A stretch of 64,000 nt of DNA from contig DHSM01000001.1 of the NCBI GenBank assembly GCA_002408465.1, forward strand, positions 1 through 64,000, in the 5' to 3' direction. Under the pieces are notes generated by a model. It saw only the letters and a program-made list of their open reading frames with translations, had not been told where the DNA came from and did not search any database. The stretch comes from Firmicutes bacterium UBA5286 (GTDB lineage: Bacteria > Bacillota > Proteinivoracia > UBA4975). The position numbers and the translations under genes were made by a program. Position 1 is the first letter of the stretch; the number at the start of each line of letters is the position of its first letter. Of this stretch, positions 52,678 to 61,295 are shown in pieces.

Positions 52678-54651
52678 TCATTCCTTGCTCTTTAATTGAA
52701 TTATTATATCCCGCAAATATGCGGCCTGTTCAAATTCAAGGGCCTTGGCTGCCGCTTGCATTTCTTTCTCCAGGCGCTTGAGCAGACGGGTCTGTTCATC
52801 CTTGCTCAGGCCCTTCTTGTCCGCGGTGTACTTGGCCCCTTCTTCCGCCGCCTTGGTGGCCTCAATTATCGAGCGGATTCCCTTTTTGATGGTCTGGGGC
52901 ACGATGCCGTGGATCTCATTATATTCCATCTGGAGCTGGCGGCGGCGCAGGGTGACTTCCACCGCCCGCTGCATGGAGTCTGTTACCTGGTCGGCATACA
53001 TGACCACCCGGCCGTTGACATTGCGGGCGGCCCGGCCCATGGTTTGAATGAGGGCCCGATCGGAACGGAGAAAGCCTTCTTTATCTGCGTCCAGGATGGC
53101 CACCAGAGATACCTCGGGCAGGTCCAGGCCTTCCCGCAACAGGTTGATGCCCACCAGAACATCAAATTCCCCCTGGCGCAAATCCCGGATTATTGCCATA
53201 CGCTCCAAAGTGTCGATGTCTGAATGGAGGTAACGCACCTTGATGCCGGCCTCCCGCAGATAGTCGGTAAGGTCCTCGGCCATGCGCTTGGTCAGGGTGG
53301 TGACCAGCACCCGTTCTCCAATCTTCACCCGCTGGCGGATTTCCTCCATAAGGTCGTCTACTTGACCGGTTACCGGTTTGATAACTATCTTGGGGTCCAC
53401 CAAGCCGGTGGGACGTATGATCTGCTCGGCCACCCGAGTGCTGTGCTCCTCTTCATAGGGACCGGGGGTGGCGCTGACATATATGGCCTGGGGCACCAGG
53501 CTTTCAAATTCCGCAAAGACCAGGGGCCGGTTGTCCAAGGCCGAGGGCAAGCGGAAGCCGTGCTCCACCAGCACCGTCTTGCGGGAACGGTCGCCATTAT
53601 ACATTCCCCGGACCTGGGGCAGAGTGACATGGGATTCATCCACCACCAGGAGAAAGTCTTTAGGAAAGTAGTCAATGAGGGTGGCGGGCCTGCTGCCGGC
53701 AGGGCGGCCGGCCAGGTGGCGGGAATAGTTTTCAATGCCCTGGCAGAAGCCCATTTCCTGCATCATTTCCAGATCATAGCGGGTCCGCTGCTCCAGGCGC
53801 TGAGCCTCCAGGAGTTTGTTCTCCCGCTTAAACCGGGCCAGCTGTTCCTCCAGTTCGGCCTCAATGCCCTGGACAGCTTTCTCCATCAGTTCTTTGGAAG
53901 TGACAAAGTGAGAAGCGGGAAAAATCGCCGCATGACTGCGGTCTCCCAGGATCTCGCCGGTGAGGCAATCGATTTCGGTAATCCGCTCCACCTCATCCCC
54001 GAAGAACTCCACCCGGATGGCCCGGTCGCTGGTGCCGGCAGGAAACACCTCCAGCACATCTCCACGCACCCGAAAGGTGCTGCGGTGAAAGTCCACATCG
54101 TTGCGGGCATACTGCATCTCTACCAGGCGGCGCAACACCTTGTCCCTGGGATGCTCGCTGCCCACCCGCAGGGAAAGCACATGCTTGCGGTACTCTTCCG
54201 GAGAGCCCAGGCCGTAGATACAGGAGACGCTGGCCACAATGATGACATCCCTGCGCTCAAAGAGAGCACTGGTGGCTGAGTGGCGCAGCTTGTCGATTTC
54301 CTCATTGATGGCAGCGTCCTTTTCAATATAGGTGTCGGTATGGGGAATGTAGGCTTCAGGCTGGTAATAATCATAGTAACTGACGAAATATTCCACCGCA
54401 TTCTCCGGGAAGAATTCTTTGAATTCGCTGCAGAGCTGGGCCGCCAGGGTCTTGTTATGGGCAATGACCAAGGTGGGCCGCTGCACCTGGGCGATGACAT
54501 TGGCAATGGTAAAGGTCTTGCCGGAGCCGGTAACGCCAAGCAGGGTCTGATGGCGCAGATTTTCATTTAACCCCTGCACCAGCTCCTCAATTGCCTGGGG
54601 CTGATCCCCCCGGGGCTGATAGTCGGAAACCAGTTTAAATTTGCTTTCCAT
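52678..54651 (-). CDS. uvrB: Excinuclease ABC subunit UvrB
   Basis: 657 residues. Walker A GVTGSGKTFTIANV, beta-hairpin region YDYYQPEAYIPHTDTYIEKD, DEAD-like VVDESHVTL, helicase motif VI QTMGRAARN, and the C-terminal UVR domain (LEKEMQAAAKALEFEQAAYL) that binds UvrC. It receives damaged DNA from UvrA and recruits UvrC. First gene of uvrB-uvrA, with a perfect SOS box at its promoter. Confidence 0.99.
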   Translation of the reverse strand: MESKFKLVSDYQPRGDQPQAIEELVQGLNENLRHQTLLGVTGSGKTFTIANVIAQVQRPTLVIAHNKTLAAQLCSEFKEFFPENAVEYFVSYYDYYQPEAYIPHTDTYIEKDAAINEEIDKLRHSATSALFERRDVIIVASVSCIYGLGSPEEYRKHVLSLRVGSEHPRDKVLRRLVEMQYARNDVDFHRSTFRVRGDVLEVFPAGTSDRAIRVEFFGDEVERITEIDCLTGEILGDRSHAAIFPASHFVTSKELMEKAVQGIEAELEEQLARFKRENKLLEAQRLEQRTRYDLEMMQEMGFCQGIENYSRHLAGRPAGSRPATLIDYFPKDFLLVVDESHVTLPQVRGMYNGDRSRKTVLVEHGFRLPSALDNRPLVFAEFESLVPQAIYVSATPGPYEEEHSTRVAEQIIRPTGLVDPKIVIKPVTGQVDDLMEEIRQRVKIGERVLVTTLTKRMAEDLTDYLREAGIKVRYLHSDIDTLERMAIIRDLRQGEFDVLVGINLLREGLDLPEVSLVAILDADKEGFLRSDRALIQTMGRAARNVNGRVVMYADQVTDSMQRAVEVTLRRRQLQMEYNEIHGIVPQTIKKGIRSIIEATKAAEEGAKYTADKKGLSKDEQTRLLKRLEKEMQAAAKALEFEQAAYLRDIIIQLKSKE

Positions 54652-54671
54652 ACCTTCACCTCTTTCTGCTG

Positions 54672-54685
54672 CGAACAGGTGTTTC
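54672..54685 (-). promoter_or_regulatory. SOS box (LexA/DinR site) of uvrBA
   Basis: CGAACAGGTGTTTC (plus strand) matches all 14 positions of the Bacillus consensus CGAACRNRYGTTYC. It lies between the -10 and the ribosome binding site of uvrB, where LexA would block transcription. Confidence 0.88.
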
Positions 54686-54686
54686 T

Positions 54687-54695
54687 ATTTTACCA
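54687..54695 (-). promoter_or_regulatory. Extended -10 promoter of uvrBA
   Basis: On the minus strand TGG-TAAAAT lies directly upstream of the SOS box, about 36 bp before the ATG. No good -35. Confidence 0.6.
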
Positions 54696-54783
54696 CAAAG
54701 AAATTAACGTGTATACTCCCCAGAAGCTGTGATATTCCGGCCAGTCCGGGGGCAATGTACATATTTCAATCGGTATCCAAGGA

Positions 54784-54812
54784 TTGACAATGTGGTCTCA
54801 ATTTGGTACTAT
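54784..54812 (+). promoter_or_regulatory. Promoter of the toxin-antitoxin operon
   Basis: TTGACA (54784-54789) and TACTAT (54807-54812), 17 bp apart, 22 bp before the antitoxin ATG. Confidence 0.75.
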
Positions 54813-54821
54813 ATTTGTACC
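54805..54821 (+). promoter_or_regulatory. Palindromic operator overlapping the toxin-antitoxin -10
   Basis: GGTACTATATTTGTACC has perfect 5-bp arms with GTAC cores. YefM/Phd antitoxins bind such GTAC-centred palindromes, so it fits autorepression by the antitoxin (with toxin as corepressor). Confidence 0.6.
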
Positions 54822-54833
54822 GAGGTGATAGTG

Positions 54834-55115
54834 ATGAACAGCAAAGAAGATATCCGGCCCATTTCCTACATTAAGGCAAATGCTGCGGAAATTTTGGCAC
54901 AGGTTAACGAAACCCGCAGACCTGTCTATGTCACCCAAAATGGGGAGACCAAAGCTGTGCTGCTGGACACTGAGTCCTACGAGAAGATGAAAAAGGCTAT
55001 CGGTCTGTTAAAACTGCTGGCTCAAGGGGAACAGGATATTAGCCAAAAGCAAGTTATGTCCCAGGAAGACTTCTTTGCCGCCATGGACCGCAGCTTTGAT
55101 GTTAATCATGACTGA
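54834..55115 (+). CDS. Phd/YefM-family antitoxin
   Basis: 93 residues, ATG behind GAGGTGA. The N-terminal DNA-binding fold has ISYIKANAAEILAQVNETRR and VYVTQNGETKAVLLDTESYE, the Phd/YefM signature. The C-terminal half should wrap the toxin (MSQEDFFAAMDRSFDVNHD). It neutralises the toxin encoded next and probably represses its own promoter. A longer frame from 54729 crosses that promoter, so it was rejected. Confidence 0.92.
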   Translation: MNSKEDIRPISYIKANAAEILAQVNETRRPVYVTQNGETKAVLLDTESYEKMKKAIGLLKLLAQGEQDISQKQVMSQEDFFAAMDRSFDVNHD

Positions 55116-55437
55116 AAAGCATTTCCAGGTATTATGGACTGAAACAGCACAGCAGGACCTGAAGCAAATTCTTCAATACTTTGCAGCTAAAAAAGCTCAG
55201 GCAAAAAAGGCATATTCCGTGATCAAAGAGAAGGCTAAAAGCCTTTGGGCCATGCCCTTCCGGGGAAGAATTGTTCCCGAGTTATACAGTCTGGGCATTA
55301 CCACCTACCGGGAGTTAATTTGCCCGCCCTGGAGAATAATTTATAAGATTGATGCAGACAGGATTTGGGTGTTGGCAGTAATTGACGGGAGAAGGAATAT
55401 GGAAGATATTCTGCTTGAGAGGTTTTTGGCTGAATAG
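55108..55437 (+). CDS. RelE/ParE-family toxin
   Basis: 109 residues. The ATG overlaps the last 8 bp of the antitoxin gene (ATGACTGA), so the two are coupled. LWTETAQQDLKQILQYFAAK is the N-terminal helical hairpin, and YRELICPPWRIIYKID with VLAVIDGRRNMEDIL are the typical beta strands. RelE members cleave mRNA on the ribosome, ParE members poison gyrase; the YRELICPPWRIIYKI form is common to ParE-like proteins. I cannot say which target applies. Confidence 0.9.
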   Translation: MTEKHFQVLWTETAQQDLKQILQYFAAKKAQAKKAYSVIKEKAKSLWAMPFRGRIVPELYSLGITTYRELICPPWRIIYKIDADRIWVLAVIDGRRNMEDILLERFLAE

Positions 55438-55449
55438 GATTATAGCATA

Positions 55450-55481
55450 AAACAGTCTGATGCTCATGCACCAGACTGTTT
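55450..55481. terminator. Bidirectional terminator shared by the toxin gene and minJ-like gene
   Basis: AAACAGTCTG / CAGACTGTTT form a 10-bp stem with T runs on both sides (TCTTTTT on plus, TTTTATG on minus). The stop codon of the minJ-like gene (55464-55466) lies in the loop, so the hairpin includes its last codons. Confidence 0.85.
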
Positions 55482-56801
55482 CTTTTTCAACTTATCCCAC
55501 AGCCGCTGCAAAAAGCCCTGCCCAGCCATTTTCAAGTAAGGGCCTCCGTCACTGGCATCGGGAACAGGGATAAGGCCCAACTTGCCCTGACTTTGATGGA
55601 TTCGGACCGTCTTTGTCACTCCCTCGGGGGAGACTGCTTCTATTTCCGCCAAGCCGGGAAAGACGTTAAGAGCCCCGGCCAGTTCCCGGCGACTGTTGAT
55701 CTCAACACCGTTGACCCTGAGGAGGGTCCAGCCGCTGCCCAGTCCCTGGAGGGCAGCAGGAGACCCCGGCAGCGCTGCCAGGAGTTTCACTCCTCTTTGT
55801 GGCTGGCTCAACCGGGGAGGAGAGCTCCATTCCCGGCGGTTGCCTGCCTGGATGAGGTATTCGTGACCCAGAGGGGCGAAGATAACCGGCAGGATCTGGA
55901 GAAAAGGCAGGCGTCCGGAGAGCAGGCTCAGGAGCAGCAGCCCTATACTGTAGACAGCCAGACGGCCGGCAGAAATCCGGCTCTTTTCTCTGGGGGTGGT
56001 GGAAACGGCAATATCTGAGTAACCCAGGGCGGCGACAATGGGAAAAAGGACATAACTCAGCATTAGGCCTGGATTCGGCTGCAGCCGGGGCTGCAGCAGC
56101 GGCCACCAAGCGGGCATGGGCACGCCGCCGCCAATTGGCTCGGCAGCGCTGACCAGTTCCACCAGCAAAGCGGTAATCGGCAGGGGCCAGAAGCGCTGGA
56201 GCATAAAGCCCCCCACCACCTTGCCCCGGGGGTTCTGAAGGATGACGGGGCTGGCGTTGATATGGCCGCTGATGTAGATGAGAAAACTCTCAGTCAGGTG
56301 CAAAGCGCCCACCAGGGCCATGAGGGCAGGCAGGTCCACAGCCATGAGAGAAGCAAAAAAACCAATGCTGCCAAGGCCGGGGAAAAGCAGGTTCAGCCCC
56401 CGGAGCAGCAAGGAAACCACCCCTACTACGCCGCCGCCATAGGCGAAACACATAAAGCGGGGGTTGATGAGCATGAGCACCAGCACCACCGGCCAGACAA
56501 AGATCAGCCCCAGCTCTTCCGACAGGGGCAGCCCCAGGAAGACCATGAGAAAGCTGGCCAGAATGCCGCCGGCAAGGCCGAAACCCATGGATATCAGGAG
56601 TTGGCGCCAAGGTTGGGAAAAAGGAGCACCATAAAGATGCTCCTCCAGTTTGGCCTGACGGCGGAACTGACGAAAGACGATAGAAAGAACAATTGCCAGC
56701 ATGAAGGGATAGTAAAGGAGACCAGGATATTGAACCCAGCCAAAAAACGCTTGACCCAGAACACGAAAAATCAGCTTGACAAGATCAGCCAAGGGCAGCA
56801 T
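55464..56801 (-). CDS. PDZ-domain membrane protein, MinJ-like
   Basis: 445 residues. About eight hydrophobic helices (1-330) and a C-terminal PDZ domain (PQRGVKLLAALPGSPAALQG, then SGWTLLRVNGVEINSRRELA). In Bacillus subtilis MinJ (YvjD) has the same plan and lies beside ctpB and ftsX-ftsE; it links DivIVA to MinD. The same neighbours occur here, so MinJ-like by synteny and layout. Sequence identity cannot be judged by eye. ATG behind AAGGGG, 1 bp after the CtpB-like stop. Confidence 0.85.
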   Translation of the reverse strand: MLPLADLVKLIFRVLGQAFFGWVQYPGLLYYPFMLAIVLSIVFRQFRRQAKLEEHLYGAPFSQPWRQLLISMGFGLAGGILASFLMVFLGLPLSEELGLIFVWPVVLVLMLINPRFMCFAYGGGVVGVVSLLLRGLNLLFPGLGSIGFFASLMAVDLPALMALVGALHLTESFLIYISGHINASPVILQNPRGKVVGGFMLQRFWPLPITALLVELVSAAEPIGGGVPMPAWWPLLQPRLQPNPGLMLSYVLFPIVAALGYSDIAVSTTPREKSRISAGRLAVYSIGLLLLSLLSGRLPFLQILPVIFAPLGHEYLIQAGNRREWSSPPRLSQPQRGVKLLAALPGSPAALQGLGSGWTLLRVNGVEINSRRELAGALNVFPGLAEIEAVSPEGVTKTVRIHQSQGKLGLIPVPDASDGGPYLKMAGQGFLQRLWDKLKKKQSGA

Positions 56802-56802
56802 G

Positions 56803-58218
56803 TTAATTCCCCTTAACCAGCTGACCCAGGACCTCCATGGCTTTGCTCAGCTGGATGTCGCTGTCCCGGGTGTGCTTTTCCCAGCGCTGGTTGAAGACAT
56901 CAGTGGTTTCCCTGTCCAGTTTTCCCGAGGGGCCCAGACCGTTAGCCCGCTGGAAAGCAGCGACAGCATCGGCGGTTGCCTGATCGTAGATACCCGTGGC
57001 CTGAGCCTTGAGATAGTCCATGGCCGCAAGCATGGCCTGCAATTGATAGATGTGGAGAGCTTCGCTGCCCAGTTCCTGGGTGCCAATAAAGCGCAAGGCA
57101 GGCATGCGGTTGACCATATCCATCTGCACTGGGTAATCGGGGGTGACGCCGTTACCCTGGATTTCCTTGCCCTTGGGCGTAAAGAACTTATTGGTGGTGA
57201 GCTTGACATAGGAGCCGTCCTTCAGCTCATAGGAGCTCTGGACCGTGCCTTTGCCATAGCTGGTAGCGCCGATTACAGGCACATCGTTATCTTGAAGGGC
57301 GCCGGCGATAATTTCTGACGCGCTGGCGCTGTTTTCATTGACAAGGACGACCATGGGAAAACCCCTGTCCCGCAGGCTGGAGCTGTATTCGCTGGTCCGC
57401 TTGCCAGTGCGGTCTTCAGTGTATACAATCAGGCCCTTGGGCACTACCTGACGGCCAATTTCAGCAGCCACATCCAAATAGCCCCCGGGATTGTCCCGCA
57501 GGTCGAGGACGAGCCCTTTCATGCCCTGCTTTTTTAAATCCCGGATGCCCTTGGCAAATTCGCTGCCGGAAGCATCAGCGAACTGAGAAAGGGAAAGATA
57601 GGCGATGCCGCCGGGGAGCATCTCTGTTTCCACAGTGCTGCGCTCAATGGTTGCCCGCTCCAGAGTTACCTGAAAGATGCTGGGCAATCCTTCCCGGATA
57701 ATGCCCAGGGTGACTTCGGTGCCGGCTTCTCCCCTGATGTCCTTGACGGCCTCAGTCAGGGGCAAGCCTTCGATATTGACGCCATTGACTTCGATAATTT
57801 GGTCTCCGGGCAACAGCCCTGCTTCCTGAGCCGGCGAACCAGCGAAGGGAACAATGATGGTCACCCGGTTATTTTCCTGGGTTACCTCCACGCCGATGCC
57901 TTGATAATCGTCGCCAAGCTGGATTTGCATTTCCTGCAGATCTTCGATGGACAAGTATTCGCTGTAGGGGTCATCAAGGCTGTCCACCAGGCCGTAAAGG
58001 GCACCCTCGAGAATTTTATCCCGATCCGTCTCCCGCAGATAATACTGCTCAATGGCAAAGAGAGCCTCGTCCAATTTGCCCCATTCCCCTGAACGCCACT
58101 GGGACTGTTCGCTGGCCATGCCCCGGCTGTAGCCGATGACATAGCCCAGGCTGCTGCCTGCGGCCACAATCCCGATTACCAGAATTATGCCTAAAATCCT
58201 CAATACACGTTTATTCAC
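56803..58218 (-). CDS. S41-family carboxy-terminal processing protease (CtpB-like)
   Basis: About 471 residues. GTG start after GGAAGG. N-terminal helix (RILGIILVIGIVAAGSSLGY) anchors it. PDZ domain (GDDYQGIGVEV to PGDQIIEVNGVNIEG), S41 catalytic core with VLVNENSASASEIIAGAL (Ser) and SYGKGTVQ (Lys), then a C-terminal peptidoglycan-binding type domain (ATGIYDQATADAVAAFQRAN). It cleaves substrates outside the membrane; Bacillus CtpB activates sporulation signalling by cutting SpoIVFA. Confidence 0.95.
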   Translation of the reverse strand: MNKRVLRILGIILVIGIVAAGSSLGYVIGYSRGMASEQSQWRSGEWGKLDEALFAIEQYYLRETDRDKILEGALYGLVDSLDDPYSEYLSIEDLQEMQIQLGDDYQGIGVEVTQENNRVTIIVPFAGSPAQEAGLLPGDQIIEVNGVNIEGLPLTEAVKDIRGEAGTEVTLGIIREGLPSIFQVTLERATIERSTVETEMLPGGIAYLSLSQFADASGSEFAKGIRDLKKQGMKGLVLDLRDNPGGYLDVAAEIGRQVVPKGLIVYTEDRTGKRTSEYSSSLRDRGFPMVVLVNENSASASEIIAGALQDNDVPVIGATSYGKGTVQSSYELKDGSYVKLTTNKFFTPKGKEIQGNGVTPDYPVQMDMVNRMPALRFIGTQELGSEALHIYQLQAMLAAMDYLKAQATGIYDQATADAVAAFQRANGLGPSGKLDRETTDVFNQRWEKHTRDSDIQLSKAMEVLGQLVKGN

Positions 58219-58247
58219 TGGTCCACATCCTTCCTGAACATGAAAGG

Positions 58248-58268
58248 GCCATCCCATCAGAGATGGCC
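58248..58268 (-). terminator. Weak hairpin between the LytM and CtpB-like genes
   Basis: GGCCATC / GATGGCC with a 7-nt loop. The following minus-strand tract (CTTTCATG) is poor in T, so readthrough is likely. Confidence 0.35.
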
Positions 58269-58312
58269 AGTACAAGACATCATCTAAAGTATATTCAAAA
58301 CGCCTTTATCTA

Positions 58313-59542
58313 TTACTTGTATTCAAATTCAACGGGGTTTTTCTTTTCACCCATGACCCAGAGTTCAAAATGCAAGTGGTTGCCTGTGCTGGAACCGGTG
58401 GTCCCAACCACACCGATCTGCTGCCCTATGGTCACTACTTGTCCTTTTTTCACCGTTGTGTAACGCATGTGGGCATAGAGAGTCTGATAGCCACCGCCGT
58501 GGCTGATGAGGACATAAATGCCGTAGCCGCCGCCATCGTAACTGCGGACAAAGTCCACAGTGCCGCTGGCTGCTGCTACTATTGGCTTGCCGCCAATGCT
58601 CTCGCCCCGACGGTTGTAGCGGGCTATGTCAATGCCGGGATGGAATTGCCACACTTTTCGGATGGGGTGAATCCTCCAGCCGTAGGAACTGGTTATGTTA
58701 TAAGGCACCCGGTCAAAGCCCAGGACTGGCCAGGTAAGGAAGGAGGGCGGATTGCCGGCACGGACTCGTTCTAATTCCAGCAGCCGCTTGATTTCTGCTT
58801 CAATCTGCTTCTGGTCCTCTTCCATAGAGGCAATGCCCTTATTCTGCTTGGCAAGCTCAGCCTGGACTTCTTCCTTTAGTTCTTCATAGCGGAGGGTTTT
58901 CGCATTGAGCTGGGACTTGTCTTCTTCGGCCTTGGCCCGGGCGGCATCCAGCTCGGCATGGCGCTGGATCTGAAGGCTCAATTCCTCGGCCAATAGTTCC
59001 TTGTCGGCCTCCAGGCTGGCTTTGGTTGCCTCAATCTCTGCTACCAGTTCGGTATCGCTTTCGATGAGCAGGCGGATAAAGCCAAAACGGGAAAGGAAGT
59101 CGGAGAAACTGGAAGCGGAAAAGAGAACCTCCAGATAGCTGACGCTGCCGTTTTTATACATGGCGCACAGGCGCTGCTCCAAATATTCAGTCTGAATCGC
59201 CAGGTACTCTTCTGTCTCGGCAATGGAAGCCTCAACCTCAGCAATCAGCTTTTCTTGTTCGGCAATCTTCTCTTCCATTGCGAGGATCTTGTCCTCCAAA
59301 TCTTTAAGCTCCTCCTCGGCCTTGTACATTTCCCGGTCGAGATCATCGAGAAGGTCCCGCAGCCGATCCAGCTCAGATTTTGTCTGCTTGCGATTTTCTT
59401 TCATTTCTTCGAGCTGTTCGTTAATAGATTCCAGATCATCGTAATAGTCGTCAATATCTGCATGCGCGGGCAGCACAAGCCCCAGGGCCATAACCATCAC
59501 TAGAATAAAGACCAGGGCTTTGTGCCTGATTTTAATGCCCAA
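58313..59542 (-). CDS. Secreted coiled-coil M23 peptidase (EnvC/PcsB-like)
   Basis: 409 residues, TTG start after GGGAGG. Signal peptide (ALVFILVMVMALGLVLPAHA), a long coiled coil (about 30-260, Glu/Lys/Leu-rich with heptads such as LEDKILAMEEKIAEQEKLIA), and a C-terminal LytM domain with HPGIDIA (HxxxD) and HLHFELW (HxH), so zinc ligands are intact. Coiled-coil plus LytM proteins next to ftsEX are the hydrolases that FtsEX activates at the septum (EnvC in E. coli, CwlO in Bacillus). It follows ftsX by 18 bp. Confidence 0.95.
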   Translation of the reverse strand: MGIKIRHKALVFILVMVMALGLVLPAHADIDDYYDDLESINEQLEEMKENRKQTKSELDRLRDLLDDLDREMYKAEEELKDLEDKILAMEEKIAEQEKLIAEVEASIAETEEYLAIQTEYLEQRLCAMYKNGSVSYLEVLFSASSFSDFLSRFGFIRLLIESDTELVAEIEATKASLEADKELLAEELSLQIQRHAELDAARAKAEEDKSQLNAKTLRYEELKEEVQAELAKQNKGIASMEEDQKQIEAEIKRLLELERVRAGNPPSFLTWPVLGFDRVPYNITSSYGWRIHPIRKVWQFHPGIDIARYNRRGESIGGKPIVAAASGTVDFVRSYDGGGYGIYVLISHGGGYQTLYAHMRYTTVKKGQVVTIGQQIGVVGTTGSSTGNHLHFELWVMGEKKNPVEFEYK

Positions 59543-59560
59543 ATCTCTCCACCTCCCAAA

Positions 59561-60460
59561 TTATACCTTAAGAAACCTGCGCACTGAAATACCGCTGCCA
59601 ACAGCGCCGATGCCGGCGCCCATGAAAAATAAAAATCTAAGCAGTTCCCTTCCTGCCACTTCGGGAACTACCATTTTCACCGAAAGGAAGTTTTGGTACA
59701 TCCAGGCGCTAGCCCGGAAATAGAGAAAACCATACCCGAAGAATAAGAGCAAATAGGTAATTAATGCTCCCAACAACCCCAAGAAAATTCCTTCCAGGAT
59801 AAAGGGCCAGCGAATAAACCAGTCAGTGGCGCCGACGAATTTCATGATGTTGATCTGGCTGCGCCTGGAATAGACTGTCAGTTTAATGGTATTGGCAATG
59901 AGGAAGAGCGACACTATGCCCAAAAAAGCAATTACTATATAGCCAAAGACTTGAATGCCCCGGCTAAAGGCAAAGAGCTGCTCAACTATTTGCTGGCCGT
60001 AGTCAACAGAATCCACTCCCGCCAGGCGGGCGACTTTATCGGAGAGAACTGCCGCCTGTTCAGGATCCTGGGGCCGGATTTCAAAACTGGCCGGCAGGGG
60101 GTTGCGTTCCAAACCGTCAGTAATGCCAGCCTGATTGCCCAAGCGCTCCCGCAGCCGTTCCAGGGCTTCCTCTTTAGAAACAAAGGTCACCCGCTGCACG
60201 CCTTTTAGCTCCACCAGCTCTGCCCGCAGTCGGCTGAGGGCATCAACAGAATCGGCGCCATCTTCCAGGTAGGCGACAATCTCCACCTGCCCTTTGATTT
60301 CTTCAGTAATGGCCTGGATGTTGAGGTTGATGAGAGTAAAAGAACCCAGAATTAGCAGCGTGAGGACGACGACAATGACCGAAGCCAGGCTCATCAGACG
60401 GTTACGCCAAATGCCAGTGGCTGCTTCCTTGAAATAATAGACTGAGTTTCTAAGCTTCAT
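59561..60460 (-). CDS. ftsX: Cell-division ABC transporter permease FtsX
   Basis: 299 residues. MKLRNSVYYFKEAATGIWRN is the usual N-terminus, one helix (LMSLASVIVVVLTLLILGSF), an extracytoplasmic loop of about 120 residues, then three helices and YSRRSQINIMKFVGATDWFI, the family signature. With FtsE it couples ATP hydrolysis to cell-wall hydrolase activity. The ATG at 60460 overlaps the ftsE stop by 11 bp. Confidence 0.97.
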   Translation of the reverse strand: MKLRNSVYYFKEAATGIWRNRLMSLASVIVVVLTLLILGSFTLINLNIQAITEEIKGQVEIVAYLEDGADSVDALSRLRAELVELKGVQRVTFVSKEEALERLRERLGNQAGITDGLERNPLPASFEIRPQDPEQAAVLSDKVARLAGVDSVDYGQQIVEQLFAFSRGIQVFGYIVIAFLGIVSLFLIANTIKLTVYSRRSQINIMKFVGATDWFIRWPFILEGIFLGLLGALITYLLLFFGYGFLYFRASAWMYQNFLSVKMVVPEVAGRELLRFLFFMGAGIGAVGSGISVRRFLKV

Positions 60461-61136
60461 GGCGGTATACCCCTTTGCTGTCATCCCGTACAAGTCGTCC
60501 GTCCTGAAGTTCCAAAACTCGGCGGCCCATTCGGTCCACTACTTCCTTATCATGAGTGGCGATGAACACCGTGGTCCCCAGGAGATTGATTTGGCTGAGC
60601 AAGGTCATTATCTGCCAGGATGTGTCAGGGTCAAGATTGCCAGTGGGCTCATCACAGACCAAAAGAGGGGGATTATTGACAAGGGCTCTGGCCATAGCCA
60701 CCCGCTGCTGTTCTCCGCCAGATAATTGATGGGGATAACGCGCTCCCTTGTCACCAAGGCCGACTAAATTCAGCACCCTTGGCACTTGGCGCTTAATTTC
60801 CTTGGGATTGGCCTCAATAACTTCCAAGGCAAAGGCCACATTCTCAGCGGCGGTTTTTTCCGGCAACAGACGAAAATCCTGATAGACGACACCGATTTGC
60901 CGTCGCAGGTAAGGAACCTCCCGGCGCCGGAGGCGATTGAGATTGCGGGCGAGAACTGCCACCTGGCCAGACCCGGCAACAGTTTCCCGAAAAATCAATT
61001 TTAATACCGAAGATTTTCCAGCACCGCTAACGCCGACGAGAAAGACAAACTCGCCTTTGTCGACATGGAAACTGATATCAGATAACGCGCTGGTACCTTT
61101 TTGATACGAATAATTTACATTGCTAAACGAAATCAA
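60450..61136 (-). CDS. ftsE: Cell-division ATP-binding protein FtsE
   Basis: 228 residues from a TTG at 61136 (MISFSNVNYSYQKG), the family's normal start; the upstream TTG at 61145 touches its AGGGG and was rejected. Walker A GVSGAGKSSVLKL, signature LSGGEQQRVAMA, Walker B LLVCDEPTGNLD, switch His FIATHDKEV. It powers FtsX. The order ftsE-ftsX-lytM-ctpB-minJ is a division and cell-wall cluster. Confidence 0.97.
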   Translation of the reverse strand: MISFSNVNYSYQKGTSALSDISFHVDKGEFVFLVGVSGAGKSSVLKLIFRETVAGSGQVAVLARNLNRLRRREVPYLRRQIGVVYQDFRLLPEKTAAENVAFALEVIEANPKEIKRQVPRVLNLVGLGDKGARYPHQLSGGEQQRVAMARALVNNPPLLVCDEPTGNLDPDTSWQIMTLLSQINLLGTTVFIATHDKEVVDRMGRRVLELQDGRLVRDDSKGVYRHEA

Positions 61137-61237
61137 GTGGTTCAACCCCTTTGCAAGTACTCAGCATTAATACATTCGACAAGAATACAGTCATTCCTGC
61201 TTTATTCCTGTTATGTAGACATAAAACCTTATATTAT

Positions 61238-61267
61238 ATTATAAAATTAAAGCGGCAGTGGGGACAA
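61238..61267 (-). promoter_or_regulatory. Sigma-A promoter of the ftsEX cluster
   Basis: On the minus strand TTGTCC (61262-61267) and TATAAT (61238-61243) are 18 bp apart, about 100 bp before ftsE. The -35 lies inside the loop of the birA terminator. Confidence 0.6.
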
Positions 61268-61280
61268 GCCCTATTTGCCG
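61249..61280 (-). terminator. Terminator of birA
   Basis: AAAGCGGCA / TGCCGCTTT stem with a 14-nt loop, followed by AATTTTAT on the minus strand and TTTTT on the plus strand. Confidence 0.65.
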
Positions 61281-61295
61281 CTTTTTCCAACCAAT

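Noticed and set aside
53224..54279. Long open frame (351 codons) on the plus strand
   Set aside because: Antisense to uvrB without ribosome binding site or recognisable domain.
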